Assembly (NCBI GenBank): GCA_012103455.1
Contig: WLWT01000002.1
Span: 620,001 to 684,000, forward strand
Length of the DNA stretch: 64,000 nt
Direction of reading: 5' to 3'
From: Gammaproteobacteria bacterium
Lineage (GTDB): Bacteria; Pseudomonadota; Gammaproteobacteria; HK1
Part shown: in pieces, positions 27,305-34,134 of the stretch
Layout: the number at the start of each line of letters is the position of its first letter
Position numbering within the stretch: the stretch's first letter is position 1
The notes under the pieces: generated by a model
The model's database searches: none
The model's input: only the letters and a program-made list of their open reading frames with translations
What the model was told of the DNA's origin: nothing
Position numbers and translations under genes: made by a program

Positions 27305-27719
27305 TTAGGACCTACACCTCATGGTGAATTCCTTGTAGCCCCCAGCATTTACGCTGATGTTTGGCGGCTTCCCACCAATCTCGACTGGAGCCGCTAGAAG
27401 CTGGAAAATGGTGATATCTGAACCATATTTTCTAGAAGCCCACACTCGACACCTGCATGGTTTGGCCAGATGTTGCTGAGCAATAAACTTCGATTCGGGT
27501 AGCCTCTATGCCCTCGAACGAATATTCATTCACCGACGAAACTTTGCAGACAGCGTATCCAGGTAGATCTGCAACCGAAATGCGAAGCCAATCAATTCCG
27601 GGGCGATATTGTTTAACTTCCCTAGAAGTCCCGTCTAGGACTTCAATGTTCTAAGTACAAAACTGAGCAAACGCCGGAACCGGCAGCACTAGTGCTAATA
27701 GAAGTAGAAGGTTTCGCAT
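27305..27719 (-). pseudogene. Decayed cassette gene for a small exported protein
   Basis: The minus strand from ATG at 27719 gives a textbook signal peptide (MRNLLLLLALVLPVPAFAQ) and then continues as a protein of about 138 residues, but with a TAG seven codons... after FCT, a second TAG after VSSVGF and a frameshift about 15 codons later; the last part reads ITIFQLLAAPVEIGGKPPN and ends CRS-stop at 27305. Apart from these three lesions the sequence stays protein-like throughout. The family is not recognised. Cys residues in the mature part suggest a periplasmic disulfide protein. Confidence 0.65.
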
Positions 27720-27730
27720 CGTTTTCTTCA

Positions 27731-27840
27731 CATAACGCTTGCAGTTGCGGCAAATACTTGATGGCGGCTTTTTTGCCCGTCAAGCGGAATAGCAAAAAAG
27801 TGGCCATCAAGCATTTGTCCGACAGACTGCACTTGTTAGT
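27731..27840 (-). repeat. attC site (110 bp)
   Basis: The clearest site: on the minus strand it begins ACTAACAAGTGCAGTC and ends GCAACTGCAAGCGTTATG, with long paired arms such as GCTTGATGGCCACTTTTTTGC against GCAAAAAAGCCGCCATCAAG. This long palindrome is typical of chromosomal-integron attC sites. Confidence 0.85.
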
Positions 27841-27891
27841 TTTTGTATTCGAATGTATTCTTAATAAGAAGTCTAAATTAGGAGCACAACC

Positions 27892-28134
27892 ATGTCAAAA
27901 ACTGTAACCCTTAGGCTGAGTGAAGACACATACGAAAAATTCAGAGCATTTGCCGAGAGCGATAATAGAAGCTTATCAAACTTCATTGAAACCTCAGCTC
28001 TACGGTATATTGCCGAGCATGAGTATGTTGATGAATTCGAGATGGCTGAAATTCATAGCAACTCAGAACTACAAGCCGGCCTCAAGCGTGCTATGCAAGA
28101 TGCCAAAAGTAGAAAAGGGCGATTTGTTGAGTAA
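27892..28134 (+). CDS. Antitoxin with ribbon-helix-helix domain (RelB/CopG-like)
   Basis: 80 residues starting MSKTVTLRLSEDTYEKFRAF, the beta-strand and first helix of a ribbon-helix-helix DNA-binding domain, with an acidic tail that would bind the toxin. A ribosome site TAGGAGCACAACC precedes the ATG. Its stop overlaps the ATG of the toxin gene (TAATG), so they are coupled. It would neutralise the toxin and repress the pair. Unlike most cassettes in the array it is oriented on the plus strand, which is common for toxin-antitoxin cassettes that carry their own promoter. Confidence 0.88.
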   Translation: MSKTVTLRLSEDTYEKFRAFAESDNRSLSNFIETSALRYIAEHEYVDEFEMAEIHSNSELQAGLKRAMQDAKSRKGRFVE

Positions 28135-28406
28135 TGTACGACTTATTTGAAACCGATGAATTTATAAAAAGCATTAATAAGCTTCAAAAAAACGACAAAA
28201 CGTTGATAAGAAATAAACTCAACGGCTATGTTTACCCTCAACTAAGATCCGAACCTCACTTTGGCATCAATATTAAAAAACTGAGAGGCTACTCCCCTAA
28301 CACATGGCGGTACAGAATAGGCAATTATAGGATTTTTTATACAATAGACGAAAACGATCATTTAGTAATGCTACTGATTGTCGAGAATAGAGCCAAAGCC
28401 TACTGA
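28134..28406 (+). CDS. RelE/ParE-superfamily toxin
   Basis: 90 residues with the RelE fold pattern: TDEFIKSINKLQKNDKTLIRNKL, INIKKLRGYSPNTWRYRIGNYRI and a C-terminal strand FYTIDENDHLVMLLIVENR. Family members cut mRNA on the ribosome or poison gyrase; the RYRIGNYRI segment with its Arg residues resembles ribosome-dependent RelE members. It overlaps the antitoxin by one base. Complete in length. Confidence 0.9.
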   Translation: MYDLFETDEFIKSINKLQKNDKTLIRNKLNGYVYPQLRSEPHFGINIKKLRGYSPNTWRYRIGNYRIFYTIDENDHLVMLLIVENRAKAY

Positions 28407-28414
28407 AAAAACTA

Positions 28415-28491
28415 ATCGGGAGTAGGGAGACACCTCAAGATGCCCCTCCTCCCCCACCACCGGGCATCCGGGTCACGTACCACGGCGGTTC
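28415..28491 (-). mobile_element. Group II intron 3' end remnant (domains V-VI-like)
   Basis: On the minus strand AACCGCCGTGGTACGTGACC pairs with the following CGGATGCCCGGTGGT in a domain V-like hairpin, then GCATCTTGAGGTGT forms a second short hairpin and the element ends CCCTACTCCCGAT, close to the usual group II intron 3' end. No reverse transcriptase survives: an IS5 remnant begins about 50 bp away. Group IIC introns are known to insert at attC sites and terminators, which fits this location. The call is by pattern memory, without folding. Confidence 0.45.
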
Positions 28492-28544
28492 ATTATCATG
28501 CCGTTTCTGATTCATGCTGATAATCCTACCAGCCCCAAGTCTTT

Positions 28545-28760
28545 AAAGTACCTGTTGACAAGCGCATAGTACAGTCCAGGACTCGCGCTCAGCCGCCAAA
28601 GGAAATGTATAAAAAGCGAAATGAAGTAGAGAGATTGTTTCGACGGCTAAAAGGATTTCGTCGAATCTTTTCACGCTTCGACAAACTGGATGTTGTCTTT
28701 ATGTTTTTTATCCACTTCGCCCTTATCGTGCAGGCGTTGAATAATGTTAACACGCCCTAG
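28545..28760 (+). pseudogene. IS5-family transposase, C-terminal remnant
   Basis: The plus frame reads DKRIVQSRTRAQPPKEMYKK, then RNEVERLFRRLKGFRRIFSR and FDKLDVVFMFFIHFALI before a TAG at 28758. RNEVERLF.RLK..RR...R.DK is the last catalytic segment (Glu) of IS5/IS427-type DDE transposases. The N-terminal two thirds are missing. A separate N-terminal remnant of the same type of element lies at 36.3 kb, also on the plus strand. Confidence 0.8.
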
Positions 28761-29016
28761 GTACAGGGATTTTACGCCTGACTTTGTGAGATGCACCAAC
28801 GCTTTGTGACCCACCAAACCCCCTCGCACAATGGTGGCTATAGGATGAAAAAACTGCCTAGCTTGATGAAAGTGCTGCGTCACCAAAATAACCACCCTGT
28901 AAAGACCTCTTGGCTGATGGTTGCCACTTTACCCAAACAAACCACCTAGGAAAAGGGCATCGTCAACGCCTTAAACATTGCGCCAAAGACAAAGCTTTAA
29001 AACCTGCTATTGATAC

Positions 29017-29069
29017 CTAACGTTTGAACTAACGGGCGCGAAGCGTCCGCGTTGAGTGATTTGTTATGT
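29017..29069 (-). repeat. attC site (53 bp)
   Basis: On the minus strand: CATAACAAATCACTCAACGC, a hairpin GCGGACGC-TTCG-CGCCCG, then TTCAAACGTTAGG. It starts 6 bp after the stop of the small membrane-protein cassette. Confidence 0.85.
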
Positions 29070-29075
29070 GTATTG

Positions 29076-29339
29076 CTATTTCTCTGAATTAGCATCTTGT
29101 TTGTTAATAACAGCGTTACCGATTTCTGCAATTGTGCCGATGACGATCCCTGTGATAATCTTATAAATTCCCTTATCTATTGCCTCACCGCTGGTTTTGC
29201 TACCTAGATATGCACCAGGTTCTGGCTCAACAATTACTCCAGTTGCTACGCCAAGACCCATAAGTAAACTAAGGAGGCCGAATAGAATGATTAATGGGGC
29301 CAGCACGCGCGTTGCTTTGATATAGAAAGATTTGCTCAT
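29076..29339 (-). CDS. Cassette-encoded small membrane protein
   Basis: 87 residues. A hydrophobic helix (LAPLIILFGLLSLLMGLGVA, about 13-35) and a second at about 60-78 (IITGIVIGTIAEIGNAVI) make it an inner-membrane protein with a polar loop between (EPEPGAYLGSK). The gene fills the cassette between two attC sites, with its stop next to the downstream attC. Small hydrophobic proteins of unknown role are frequent integron cargo. Confidence 0.7.
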   Translation of the reverse strand: MSKSFYIKATRVLAPLIILFGLLSLLMGLGVATGVIVEPEPGAYLGSKTSGEAIDKGIYKIITGIVIGTIAEIGNAVINKQDANSEK

Positions 29340-29365
29340 ATATTCCTTAAGTGATTATTAAGCAC

Positions 29366-29443
29366 ATAACGCCCCGCGTAACCGGCCGAGCGATAGCGAG
29401 GTTCGGCGCCACGAAGTAGCGCGTAGTTGACGCGATTGTTGGG
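29366..29443 (-). repeat. attC site (78 bp)
   Basis: On the minus strand: CCCAACAATCGCGTCAAC, a GC-rich palindromic core around GTGGCGCCGAACCTCGC, then GGGGCGTTATGTG. It begins 3 bp after the stop of the TIR-domain gene. Confidence 0.85.
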
Positions 29444-29445
29444 TC

Positions 29446-30210
29446 TCATGATGATGCACTGGTTATGGCATCTGGGTTGAGCACAAATCCAGCAGCACGC
29501 AACCGGTCTGTAAGCTTGGGCACGACTTCTTTGACGTGATCATTGAAGTGCAGATATAGGATGCCCTGTGCATCAGACGGAATCTCGACATGACCCTTTT
29601 GCAGGATAGCCACGTTTCCACGACCTACCGCTGAAATGAGCATCCCCATTTCCAGAACAACGTTCTGACGGGCACGATCTTGCGCCGCGTCAGGTCCAGC
29701 AGCTTTGGCGTAGCCAACATCATCTGGTGTCATCAGAACGATCCCGAAGCGCGCTTGTGTGGTACTAGAACCGATTTCTTTTTCCAGGGCTTCAATAATG
29801 GTCAATCCACCGCCACCGGTGTTTGCCAGCACAAAGGGATTTAGACCGAGCTTGTGGATAATCAGCTCAAGTTGCTCTCGCGCGGTAACGTCGTGTCCGT
29901 GCACGACGAATACCTTCTTGCTCGTGCCGACCTCGAGAGTGGGCGCATCCGGTTCCTGGATGCCTTGCGTCGGTTCTACAGCAGGATCTTGTTTCGAACC
30001 CGTGTATGCGCCCCAATCGTCGTGGAATTTCGCGACAATGTCAGCCTTGCCCTGGATTTGGACCGTTCCAGTCGTGGGATACCAGTTTATGATTGCCTTC
30101 TCGGCCGTACGAATCTGATGGCCGGCCCCGTTTGGCCGCGTGTCTGTTATCGAGTATCCGCACGCAGCTACGATAGATTGAAGGCTCTCAAGCGTTCCAT
30201 CGTAGTTCAT
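29446..30210 (-). CDS. TIR-like domain protein (predicted nucleotide-binding, CAP12/PCTIR type)
   Basis: 254 residues from MNYDGTLESLQSIVA (the ATG at 30210 has AAGGAATATC upstream). Residues 1-70 form a small alpha/beta domain (IINWYPTTGTVQIQGK). From about 98 the C-terminal domain matches the TIR-like family 'predicted nucleotide-binding protein': KKVFVVHGHD, then GGGGLTIIEALEKEI with the conserved catalytic-type Glu at about 140, FGIVLMTPDDVGYA, RARQNVVLEMGMLI and VPKLTDRLRAAGF. Related TIR domains cleave NAD+ and act as effectors in anti-phage defence systems. It stands alone in its cassette, with no visible sensor partner. Defence function is inferred. Confidence 0.88.
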   Translation of the reverse strand: MNYDGTLESLQSIVAACGYSITDTRPNGAGHQIRTAEKAIINWYPTTGTVQIQGKADIVAKFHDDWGAYTGSKQDPAVEPTQGIQEPDAPTLEVGTSKKVFVVHGHDVTAREQLELIIHKLGLNPFVLANTGGGGLTIIEALEKEIGSSTTQARFGIVLMTPDDVGYAKAAGPDAAQDRARQNVVLEMGMLISAVGRGNVAILQKGHVEIPSDAQGILYLHFNDHVKEVVPKLTDRLRAAGFVLNPDAITSASS

Positions 30211-30255
30211 CACGATATTCCTTCGGTAGTCGCAAGTGGGTGACCATGACTTGCG

Positions 30256-30316
30256 GCCCAACGGCGGCAATCAGCCGCTGGCGTCCTCGCCAGTCGGCTG
30301 GATTGCTTTGTTATGC
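30256..30316 (-). repeat. attC site (61 bp)
   Basis: On the minus strand: GGCATAACAAAGCAATCCAG, paired arms CCGACTGGCGAGGACG and CAGCGGCTGATTGCCG, closing GTTGGGC. The BrnA-like coding sequence runs into this site before stopping, so its last residues are encoded by attC. Confidence 0.85.
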
Positions 30317-30603
30317 CGATTCTCAGCGCTCGCATCAGCCAGTGCACCCTTGATGACTTTGGCGCTAACGCCTCTACGCTTGAGACCCTCAATCAGCGCC
30401 GACATCTCGGCGGCCTCCAGTTTCTCCAGATCTTGACGCAATCCTTGTCCTATATACGCTCGAATCAGTGGTTGATAGCCTGAAAATCCTAGTTGTGGAG
30501 CAACAGACTTCAAATCCTCGATCACATCTTCAGGCATGCGAATAGTGACTGACATCATGGACCGGTTTCGCTCCAGACGCTTCTTCAGGGACTTAGGATT
30601 CAT
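30271..30603 (-). CDS. brnA: BrnA-like antitoxin
   Basis: About 110 residues starting MNPKSLKKRLERNRSMMSVT, with a ribbon-helix-helix strand MSVTIRMPEDVIEDLKSVAP and GYQPLIRAYIGQGLRQDLE, the pattern of BrnA antitoxins that bind BrnT and autorepress the operon. I place the start at 30603, where the ATG overlaps the old end of the toxin frame, the normal arrangement in brnTA. The last ~15 residues (NKAIQPTGEDASG) are encoded by the attC site. The gene itself is intact, although its toxin partner is broken. Confidence 0.8.
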   Translation of the reverse strand: MNPKSLKKRLERNRSMMSVTIRMPEDVIEDLKSVAPQLGFSGYQPLIRAYIGQGLRQDLEKLEAAEMSALIEGLKRRGVSAKVIKGALADASAENRHNKAIQPTGEDASG

Positions 30604-30865
30604 AGAGTTGACGTTCGCTTGCAGTGGCCCTTCGGGCCTAGACGATTCGATATCCATCCTCGAGCCTCTCGATATGTACTACGAAGAGCAGATTCCAACT
30701 CGCATCCATGCCGATGAGTGCCTCCCTGACCTCTTCATCTGGACTTGCATCAATAACTCTGACAAACGGATCAAAGAAGGCCTGAGCAGCTTGCGCGAAA
30801 GAGACACCGTGTTTCCGAACGTTCGATGAAGCTTTGGCAGTATCCCAGACGAACTCACGCCGTTT
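30593..30865 (-). pseudogene. brnT: BrnT-like toxin gene, inactivated
   Basis: The minus frame reads KRREFVWDTAKASSNVRKHG, then VSFAQAAQAFFDPFVRVIDA, IGMDASWNLLFVVHIER and DGYRIV, the whole BrnT RNase-toxin fold, but a TAG at 30638-30640 interrupts the final DGYRIVSARRAT-like strand; past it the frame continues ARRATASERQLYES to a natural stop overlapping brnA. One base change (TCG to TAG) would explain it. In addition, no ATG/GTG precedes the first conserved residues in frame, so the start is also lost. The conserved catalytic His/Arg residues before the TAG remain. Confidence 0.8.
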
Positions 30866-30943
30866 AGGAAGTGATGTTCATCCATTGCAGTAGGATGCTA
30901 CTGCGTATGGACACTGTCAATACGCCTAAACTGGGCTAATTGG

Positions 30944-30985
30944 CATAACAGTGTATTAGACGGACACAGACATATACTGCACTAT
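30944..30985 (-). repeat. Short attC-like site, shared with 34.88 kb
   Basis: On the minus strand GTGCAGTATATGTCTGTGTC followed by CGTCTAATACACTGTTATGCC. The arms AGTGxxxTATATG and TAATACACT are partly complementary and the end GTTATGC is a normal closing box. A near copy is found at 34878-34915. Confidence 0.6.
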
Positions 30986-31545
30986 TTAATATTTGCATTG
31001 GTGATAACCAGATCGCACTAGCTGCACCCTTTGCGCGGGTGTTGGATAACCAGGAGAAGGACCCATCGCATGAAGGAAATTGGCTAGACCTTGTAAATCA
31101 GATTCTGGATGACCGGCAAGCGCAAATGCACACCCAGCATACTTATCTGCTGTTGCTTCCCGTTGAGCTTGGGGTATTTGCTAAGGCTGTTGAGCGAAGT
31201 CAATTATATGCCCAAGCTCATGAGCAAGTATGCCTATTGCTGCATAGTTACCAAAATACTGAACAGTTTGATTCATGAAGCCTGAGTTGTAGCGAATTTG
31301 ATAACCCGCTTGGTTCGCAGAAACCATCGTATTCTGCAAAGTGTCATTCTTCAACAGTAAGTAGGGTAGGCAACCAAACTTTCCGCATAGAAAATTATTT
31401 ACAGCTGATATCTGCTGATTAGCAAATGGGCTTGGGTATTAATCTGCTCCTGGATTATGTCCGGCTGGCGCTAAAGCACAAAGAGGCCCAGCAAAAGAAA
31501 CTTGAGTGAAAATAAAGTGACTACAAAGAACAGTACCTTTTTCAT
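30986..31545 (-). pseudogene. Decayed cassette gene for a secreted zinc metallopeptidase
   Basis: From ATG at 31545 (ribosome site AAGGAGAC) the minus strand encodes a signal peptide start MKKVLFFVVTLFS; a frameshift then leads into FTQVSFAGPLCALAPAGH, and the frame continues with two stops (TAA, TAG) through FLCGKFGCLPYLLL, FGNYAAIGILAHELGHIIDF and REATADKYAGCAFALAG to a natural TAA at 30986. HELGH..D followed about 20 residues later by REATADKYAG is the HExxH plus distal Glu pattern of a zinc metallopeptidase. Three lesions make it non-functional. Length would be about 185 residues. Confidence 0.75.
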
Positions 31546-31574
31546 TTTAAGTCTCCTTACATTAGTGGATGAGC

Positions 31575-31649
31575 CCTAACGCTCATATAAACGGTGCGAG
31601 CTTGCGAGTATCCGGCGACCGAAGGGAGCGTATTTGATGTAATTATTAG
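31575..31649 (-). repeat. attC site (75 bp)
   Basis: On the minus strand: CTAATAATTACATCAAATAC, a palindromic core around CCCTTCGGTCGCCGGATACTCGCAAGC, then ATATGAGCGTTAGGG. It separates the metallopeptidase and the membrane-protein cassettes. Confidence 0.75.
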
Positions 31650-31659
31650 AGGGATAAGT

Positions 31660-32233
31660 GGGTAACAAATGACTCATAAGCACCAATAACCCCTAAAGCA
31701 AACAAACATAGGCCACAACTACAAAAACTACGTGAGTGTATGAAATACCACTCCAGTTTTTTGGTAGTTTTCTCCGTAACAGAACTGAGTCAGATGACTT
31801 GATGCCGTGCCTATGGCAGCAGCCAGTACGCCAAATGAAAAATACGCAATAGCACTGGTTAGCGATGGCACCGAAGAAGGTGTTACACCTTTACTCCACG
31901 TTACCAATAAAGGCTAATATTGCTGCAGCTGCACCACCATTAATTATATGGCGCTTTTTAATGCGGCAGATCCATAATTGATTATTGAACGAAACATTTC
32001 AACAGCATGAATTTGCTGTGCGCTGTAGTGTGCAATATTTCTTTCATTTTCCGCTTTATAGTGAATTAAATTTGACTCGTATTGAAGTGTTCTACTTTCA
32101 TTTACCTCAGAAACATCCAGCTCAAGAGCCTCAAGGTAATTTAAAAGTGCATTAACAGAAATCACCTCTTTGTTTTGGTTTTTGCATCATTAACTGCACT
32201 TTTGATTATTGTAACTACTTCCTTCCCATTCAT
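31660..32233 (-). pseudogene. Decayed cassette gene for a membrane protein
   Basis: From ATG at 32233 (GAGGAATTAACGAC upstream) the minus strand reads MNGKEVVTIIKSAVNDAKTK, shifts frame into ISVNALLNYLEALELDVSEV...SIINYGSAALKSAI, shifts again into INGGAAAAILAFIGNV and once more into VPSLTSAIAYFSFGVLAAAIG, then TGVVFHTLT followed by a hydrophobic end. Two or three membrane helices can be seen. At least three frameshifts or stops are needed to join the parts, so it is dead. The unshifted middle part alone is a 73-codon ORF at 31944-32165. Confidence 0.65.
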
Positions 32234-32250
32234 TGTCGTTAATTCCTCCC

Positions 32251-32308
32251 CCTAACGACCAAACTCAGCGGCGGCGGTTAGCCGTCCGCTGGAGTGCTTT
32301 ATTAGGCG
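32251..32308 (-). repeat. attC site (58 bp)
   Basis: On the minus strand: GCCTAATAAAGCACTCCAGC, paired arms CCAGCGGACGGC and GCCGCCGCTGAG, then GGTCGTTAGGGG. The coding sequence of the DUF2442 protein runs into it. Confidence 0.85.
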
Positions 32309-32540
32309 ATTTGTGCGAATCAATATACAGTGTATCAGGGCAAATATCTTGTTCATGTGGCCAAGCTATTGTGCCTCCCACAATTTTAACTTGTTTAAAG
32401 TAAGAAACATCTTTTAATTCCTGAAACACACCGAAATTCAATAAACCGGAACAGTCATATATCCCTGTTTCACCATTATCGAAGTGGAGCTTTAGCTTAT
32501 AGTCATCTGTCGGTTTTACACTGGAAACTCTAGGGTTCAT
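32265..32540 (-). CDS. DUF2442 protein, putative antitoxin partner
   Basis: 91 residues: MNPRVSSVKPTDDYKLKLHF, then FDNGETGIYDCSGLLN.G.F and VGGTIAWPHEQDICPDTLYI, the DUF2442 pattern. The final NKALQRTANRRR is encoded by attC and not part of the fold. It follows a DUF4160 gene by 5 bp in the same cassette. DUF4160-DUF2442 pairs occur widely in cassettes and mobile DNA and are proposed toxin-antitoxin modules; which is which is not shown by the sequence. Confidence 0.85.
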   Translation of the reverse strand: MNPRVSSVKPTDDYKLKLHFDNGETGIYDCSGLLNFGVFQELKDVSYFKQVKIVGGTIAWPHEQDICPDTLYIDSHKSPNKALQRTANRRR

Positions 32541-32545
32541 AGCAC

Positions 32546-32815
32546 TTATCTCAAAGGTTCAATTTTATAAGGTTGCTGACCAGATACAGCCAATTCCCAA
32601 TCTGCCATCAGTTCGTCCTTATGTAATTCTATCCAGGCAAGTAACAGCTTCATTTTTGCAATAGGTAAGCTACCATCCAATATCTCCCCTTCAGGTATAG
32701 AAACGACTACTTCTTGTCCTTGATATTTAGCATGGATGTGTGGCAAATGGTGTTTTTTGTCGTCCAGAAAATACATGGAAACAATGATTCCATAAAACAT
32801 TGAGATAGTTGGCAT
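32546..32815 (-). CDS. DUF4160 protein, putative toxin partner
   Basis: 89 residues with the DUF4160 pattern: MPTISMFYGIIVSMYFLDDK, HHLPHIHAKYQGQEVVVSIP, GEILDGSLPIAK..LLLAWIELHKDELMADWELA. The HHxPHxH stretch is the family's hallmark and looks like a metal or catalytic site. It is first in a two-gene cassette with DUF2442. Complete in length. Confidence 0.88.
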   Translation of the reverse strand: MPTISMFYGIIVSMYFLDDKKHHLPHIHAKYQGQEVVVSIPEGEILDGSLPIAKMKLLLAWIELHKDELMADWELAVSGQQPYKIEPLR

Positions 32816-32840
32816 ACATATTTGTCCGTTTTGTTTATCG

Positions 32841-32918
32841 CCTAACGCCTAAATAAGGGGCGGCTCGCGAAGCGAGACGTCCCAGCCCCGTAGGGGTGCC
32901 TTGATTTTCTTGTTAGGA
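32841..32918 (-). repeat. attC site (78 bp)
   Basis: On the minus strand: CCTAACAAGAAAATCAAGGC, a core with arms CCCTACGGGGCTGGGACG and CTCGCTTCGCGAGCCGCCCC, then TTAGGCGTTAGGC. The upstream cassette gene's TAA stop is the TAA of the first box. Confidence 0.9.
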
Positions 32919-33428
32919 ATTCACATAGTGAACAATGTTTCCAGCTTTCGCCGGCAAAGCAATTAATACTTCTATTTTTGGCGGCTTTCTTTCCCCTTGC
33001 TCTGGAGAATGATTGGATATTTCTGCATACCAATAATTTCTATAGTATGCGATAGATTGCTTTTGATCACATTTGTAATCTAACCAGTTCATGTCCAATG
33101 ACCAAAATCTATCTGCGTAGATCTCAATAATTGGAATAGGCTTCTTGGGAACAGGGATAATCAATTCTGCGAACCATATCGCTTCTTGGATTGAATTTGC
33201 ATCAAACATGGACTGAAGGCGCGACGCATAATTGGCGAAAATTTTTTCTTTTCTGATTTCCTCCAAATAAAACTCCCGTAGTTGAGTTTCATTCATGCTG
33301 TCGATATTCCGCTGCGATATCATCGGCCAATATTCTGCTCCGAATTTAGAAAGACCATTTTTATCAAGCCTGATATTCTGTCCTTCTAATAGCGATGAAT
33401 TCCTGTCTGCGTGATAGAACTTATGCAT
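32913..33428 (-). CDS. Cassette-encoded hypothetical protein
   Basis: 171 residues from MHKFYHADRNSSLLEGQNIR at 33428; the upstream in-frame start would lie inside the preceding attC and is less likely. The N-terminal YHADR...LxxGQ.I.L pattern recalls DUF2441-type proteins often found in integrons; the similarity is not strong enough to be sure. The middle is rich in aromatic residues (EIYADRFWSLDMNWLDYKCD). The stop codon lies in the first box of attC, the standard cassette arrangement. Function unknown. Confidence 0.7.
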   Translation of the reverse strand: MHKFYHADRNSSLLEGQNIRLDKNGLSKFGAEYWPMISQRNIDSMNETQLREFYLEEIRKEKIFANYASRLQSMFDANSIQEAIWFAELIIPVPKKPIPIIEIYADRFWSLDMNWLDYKCDQKQSIAYYRNYWYAEISNHSPEQGERKPPKIEVLIALPAKAGNIVHYVNS

Positions 33429-33439
33429 TCCTTTTCCCC

Positions 33440-33493
33440 CTAACACCAAACTCAGCGGCTGCCGAAGGCAGTCCGCTGGAATTTTTTGTTATG
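33440..33493 (-). repeat. attC site (54 bp)
   Basis: On the minus strand: CATAACAAAAAATTCCAGCG, a hairpin GGACTGCCTTCGGCAGCC, then GCTGAGTTTGGTGTTAGGG. Very close in sequence to the site at 32251. Confidence 0.88.
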
Positions 33494-33527
33494 TTTCTTG
33501 GGGGGCGCTCTGAAGTAAAACAAGTGG

Positions 33528-33782
33528 TTATCGTTTTTTGACAGCTTGTAGGGATTTCCCTGCATTTGATGCTAGCTCATCAATTAGACTGTCTTTTTCC
33601 TGAACTAGATCACGCAAAAGCTCATTCTGATTTTCGAGATCATTAAGGGCATTTTCAGTATCCTCAACTGCGTCATCATAGCCCTCAGCATAACCATCCA
33701 TCCACCCTAATTTATAGATTTCATTAAGGATCGAAGCTTGCTTATCTTGCAAGTTATTTTCATTTTTGTTGTTTGAACTCAT
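33528..33782 (-). CDS. Cassette-encoded acidic coiled-coil protein (second of overlapping pair)
   Basis: 84 residues, strongly acidic and predicted coiled (AYDDAVEDTENALNDLENQN type, LLRDLVQEKDSLIDELASNA). It starts at MSSNNKNENN inside the end of the upstream ORF, overlapping it by 23 bp in another frame, so translation is probably coupled. No family recognised. The pair occupies one cassette between two attC sites. Confidence 0.6.
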   Translation of the reverse strand: MSSNNKNENNLQDKQASILNEIYKLGWMDGYAEGYDDAVEDTENALNDLENQNELLRDLVQEKDSLIDELASNAGKSLQAVKKR

Positions 33783-33987
33783 GTTTTTTCCTCATCTGCT
33801 CCCGCATTTGCTGCTTTAGTCCATCATCAATCGTGGACCTCAACTGCTCGCTGAGCTTCACACTCTTACCTGCGTCTTGCTTTTCACCTTCATTTTTTAG
33901 CTCTTCCGTAACAGAGCTATTGCTTGAGGTACTTCTAGGACGCTGAAAGTCAATCACATTATTATTGCTACTCATGACAGTCCTCAT
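33760..33987 (-). CDS. Cassette-encoded hydrophilic small protein (first of overlapping pair)
   Basis: About 75 residues; the start could be MSSNNNVIDF four codons in. It is hydrophilic, Ser/Asn/Gln-rich, with a basic C-terminus (KQQMREQMRKKHEFKQQK). Both this ORF and the next begin MSSNN, which suggests they arose by duplication of a start region or share a leader. No domain recognised. A regulator-effector pair such as a toxin-antitoxin unit is conceivable from size and overlap but unproven. Confidence 0.55.
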   Translation of the reverse strand: MRTVMSSNNNVIDFQRPRSTSSNSSVTEELKNEGEKQDAGKSVKLSEQLRSTIDDGLKQQMREQMRKKHEFKQQK

Positions 33988-34134
33988 GTTGCGTTCAGAA
34001 GGCTAATAGTATAGCCAAGATTCACCGATAAAAGCAGCGGTTTCATGTCGCATTGACATTGAGGCTTGGAAAAATCACCTAGTTTTGAACTCAATTTGTA
34101 GTTTTAGTGCTTTTGTGGAGGTGTTGCTTGAAAC

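Noticed and set aside
28671..28895. A 74-codon minus-strand frame called as a cassette gene
   Set aside because: It runs antisense through the end of the IS5 transposase remnant and has no support of its own.
31039..31278. A 79-codon plus-strand frame in the array
   Set aside because: Antisense to the decayed metallopeptidase, whose HELGH motif and signal peptide are on the minus strand.
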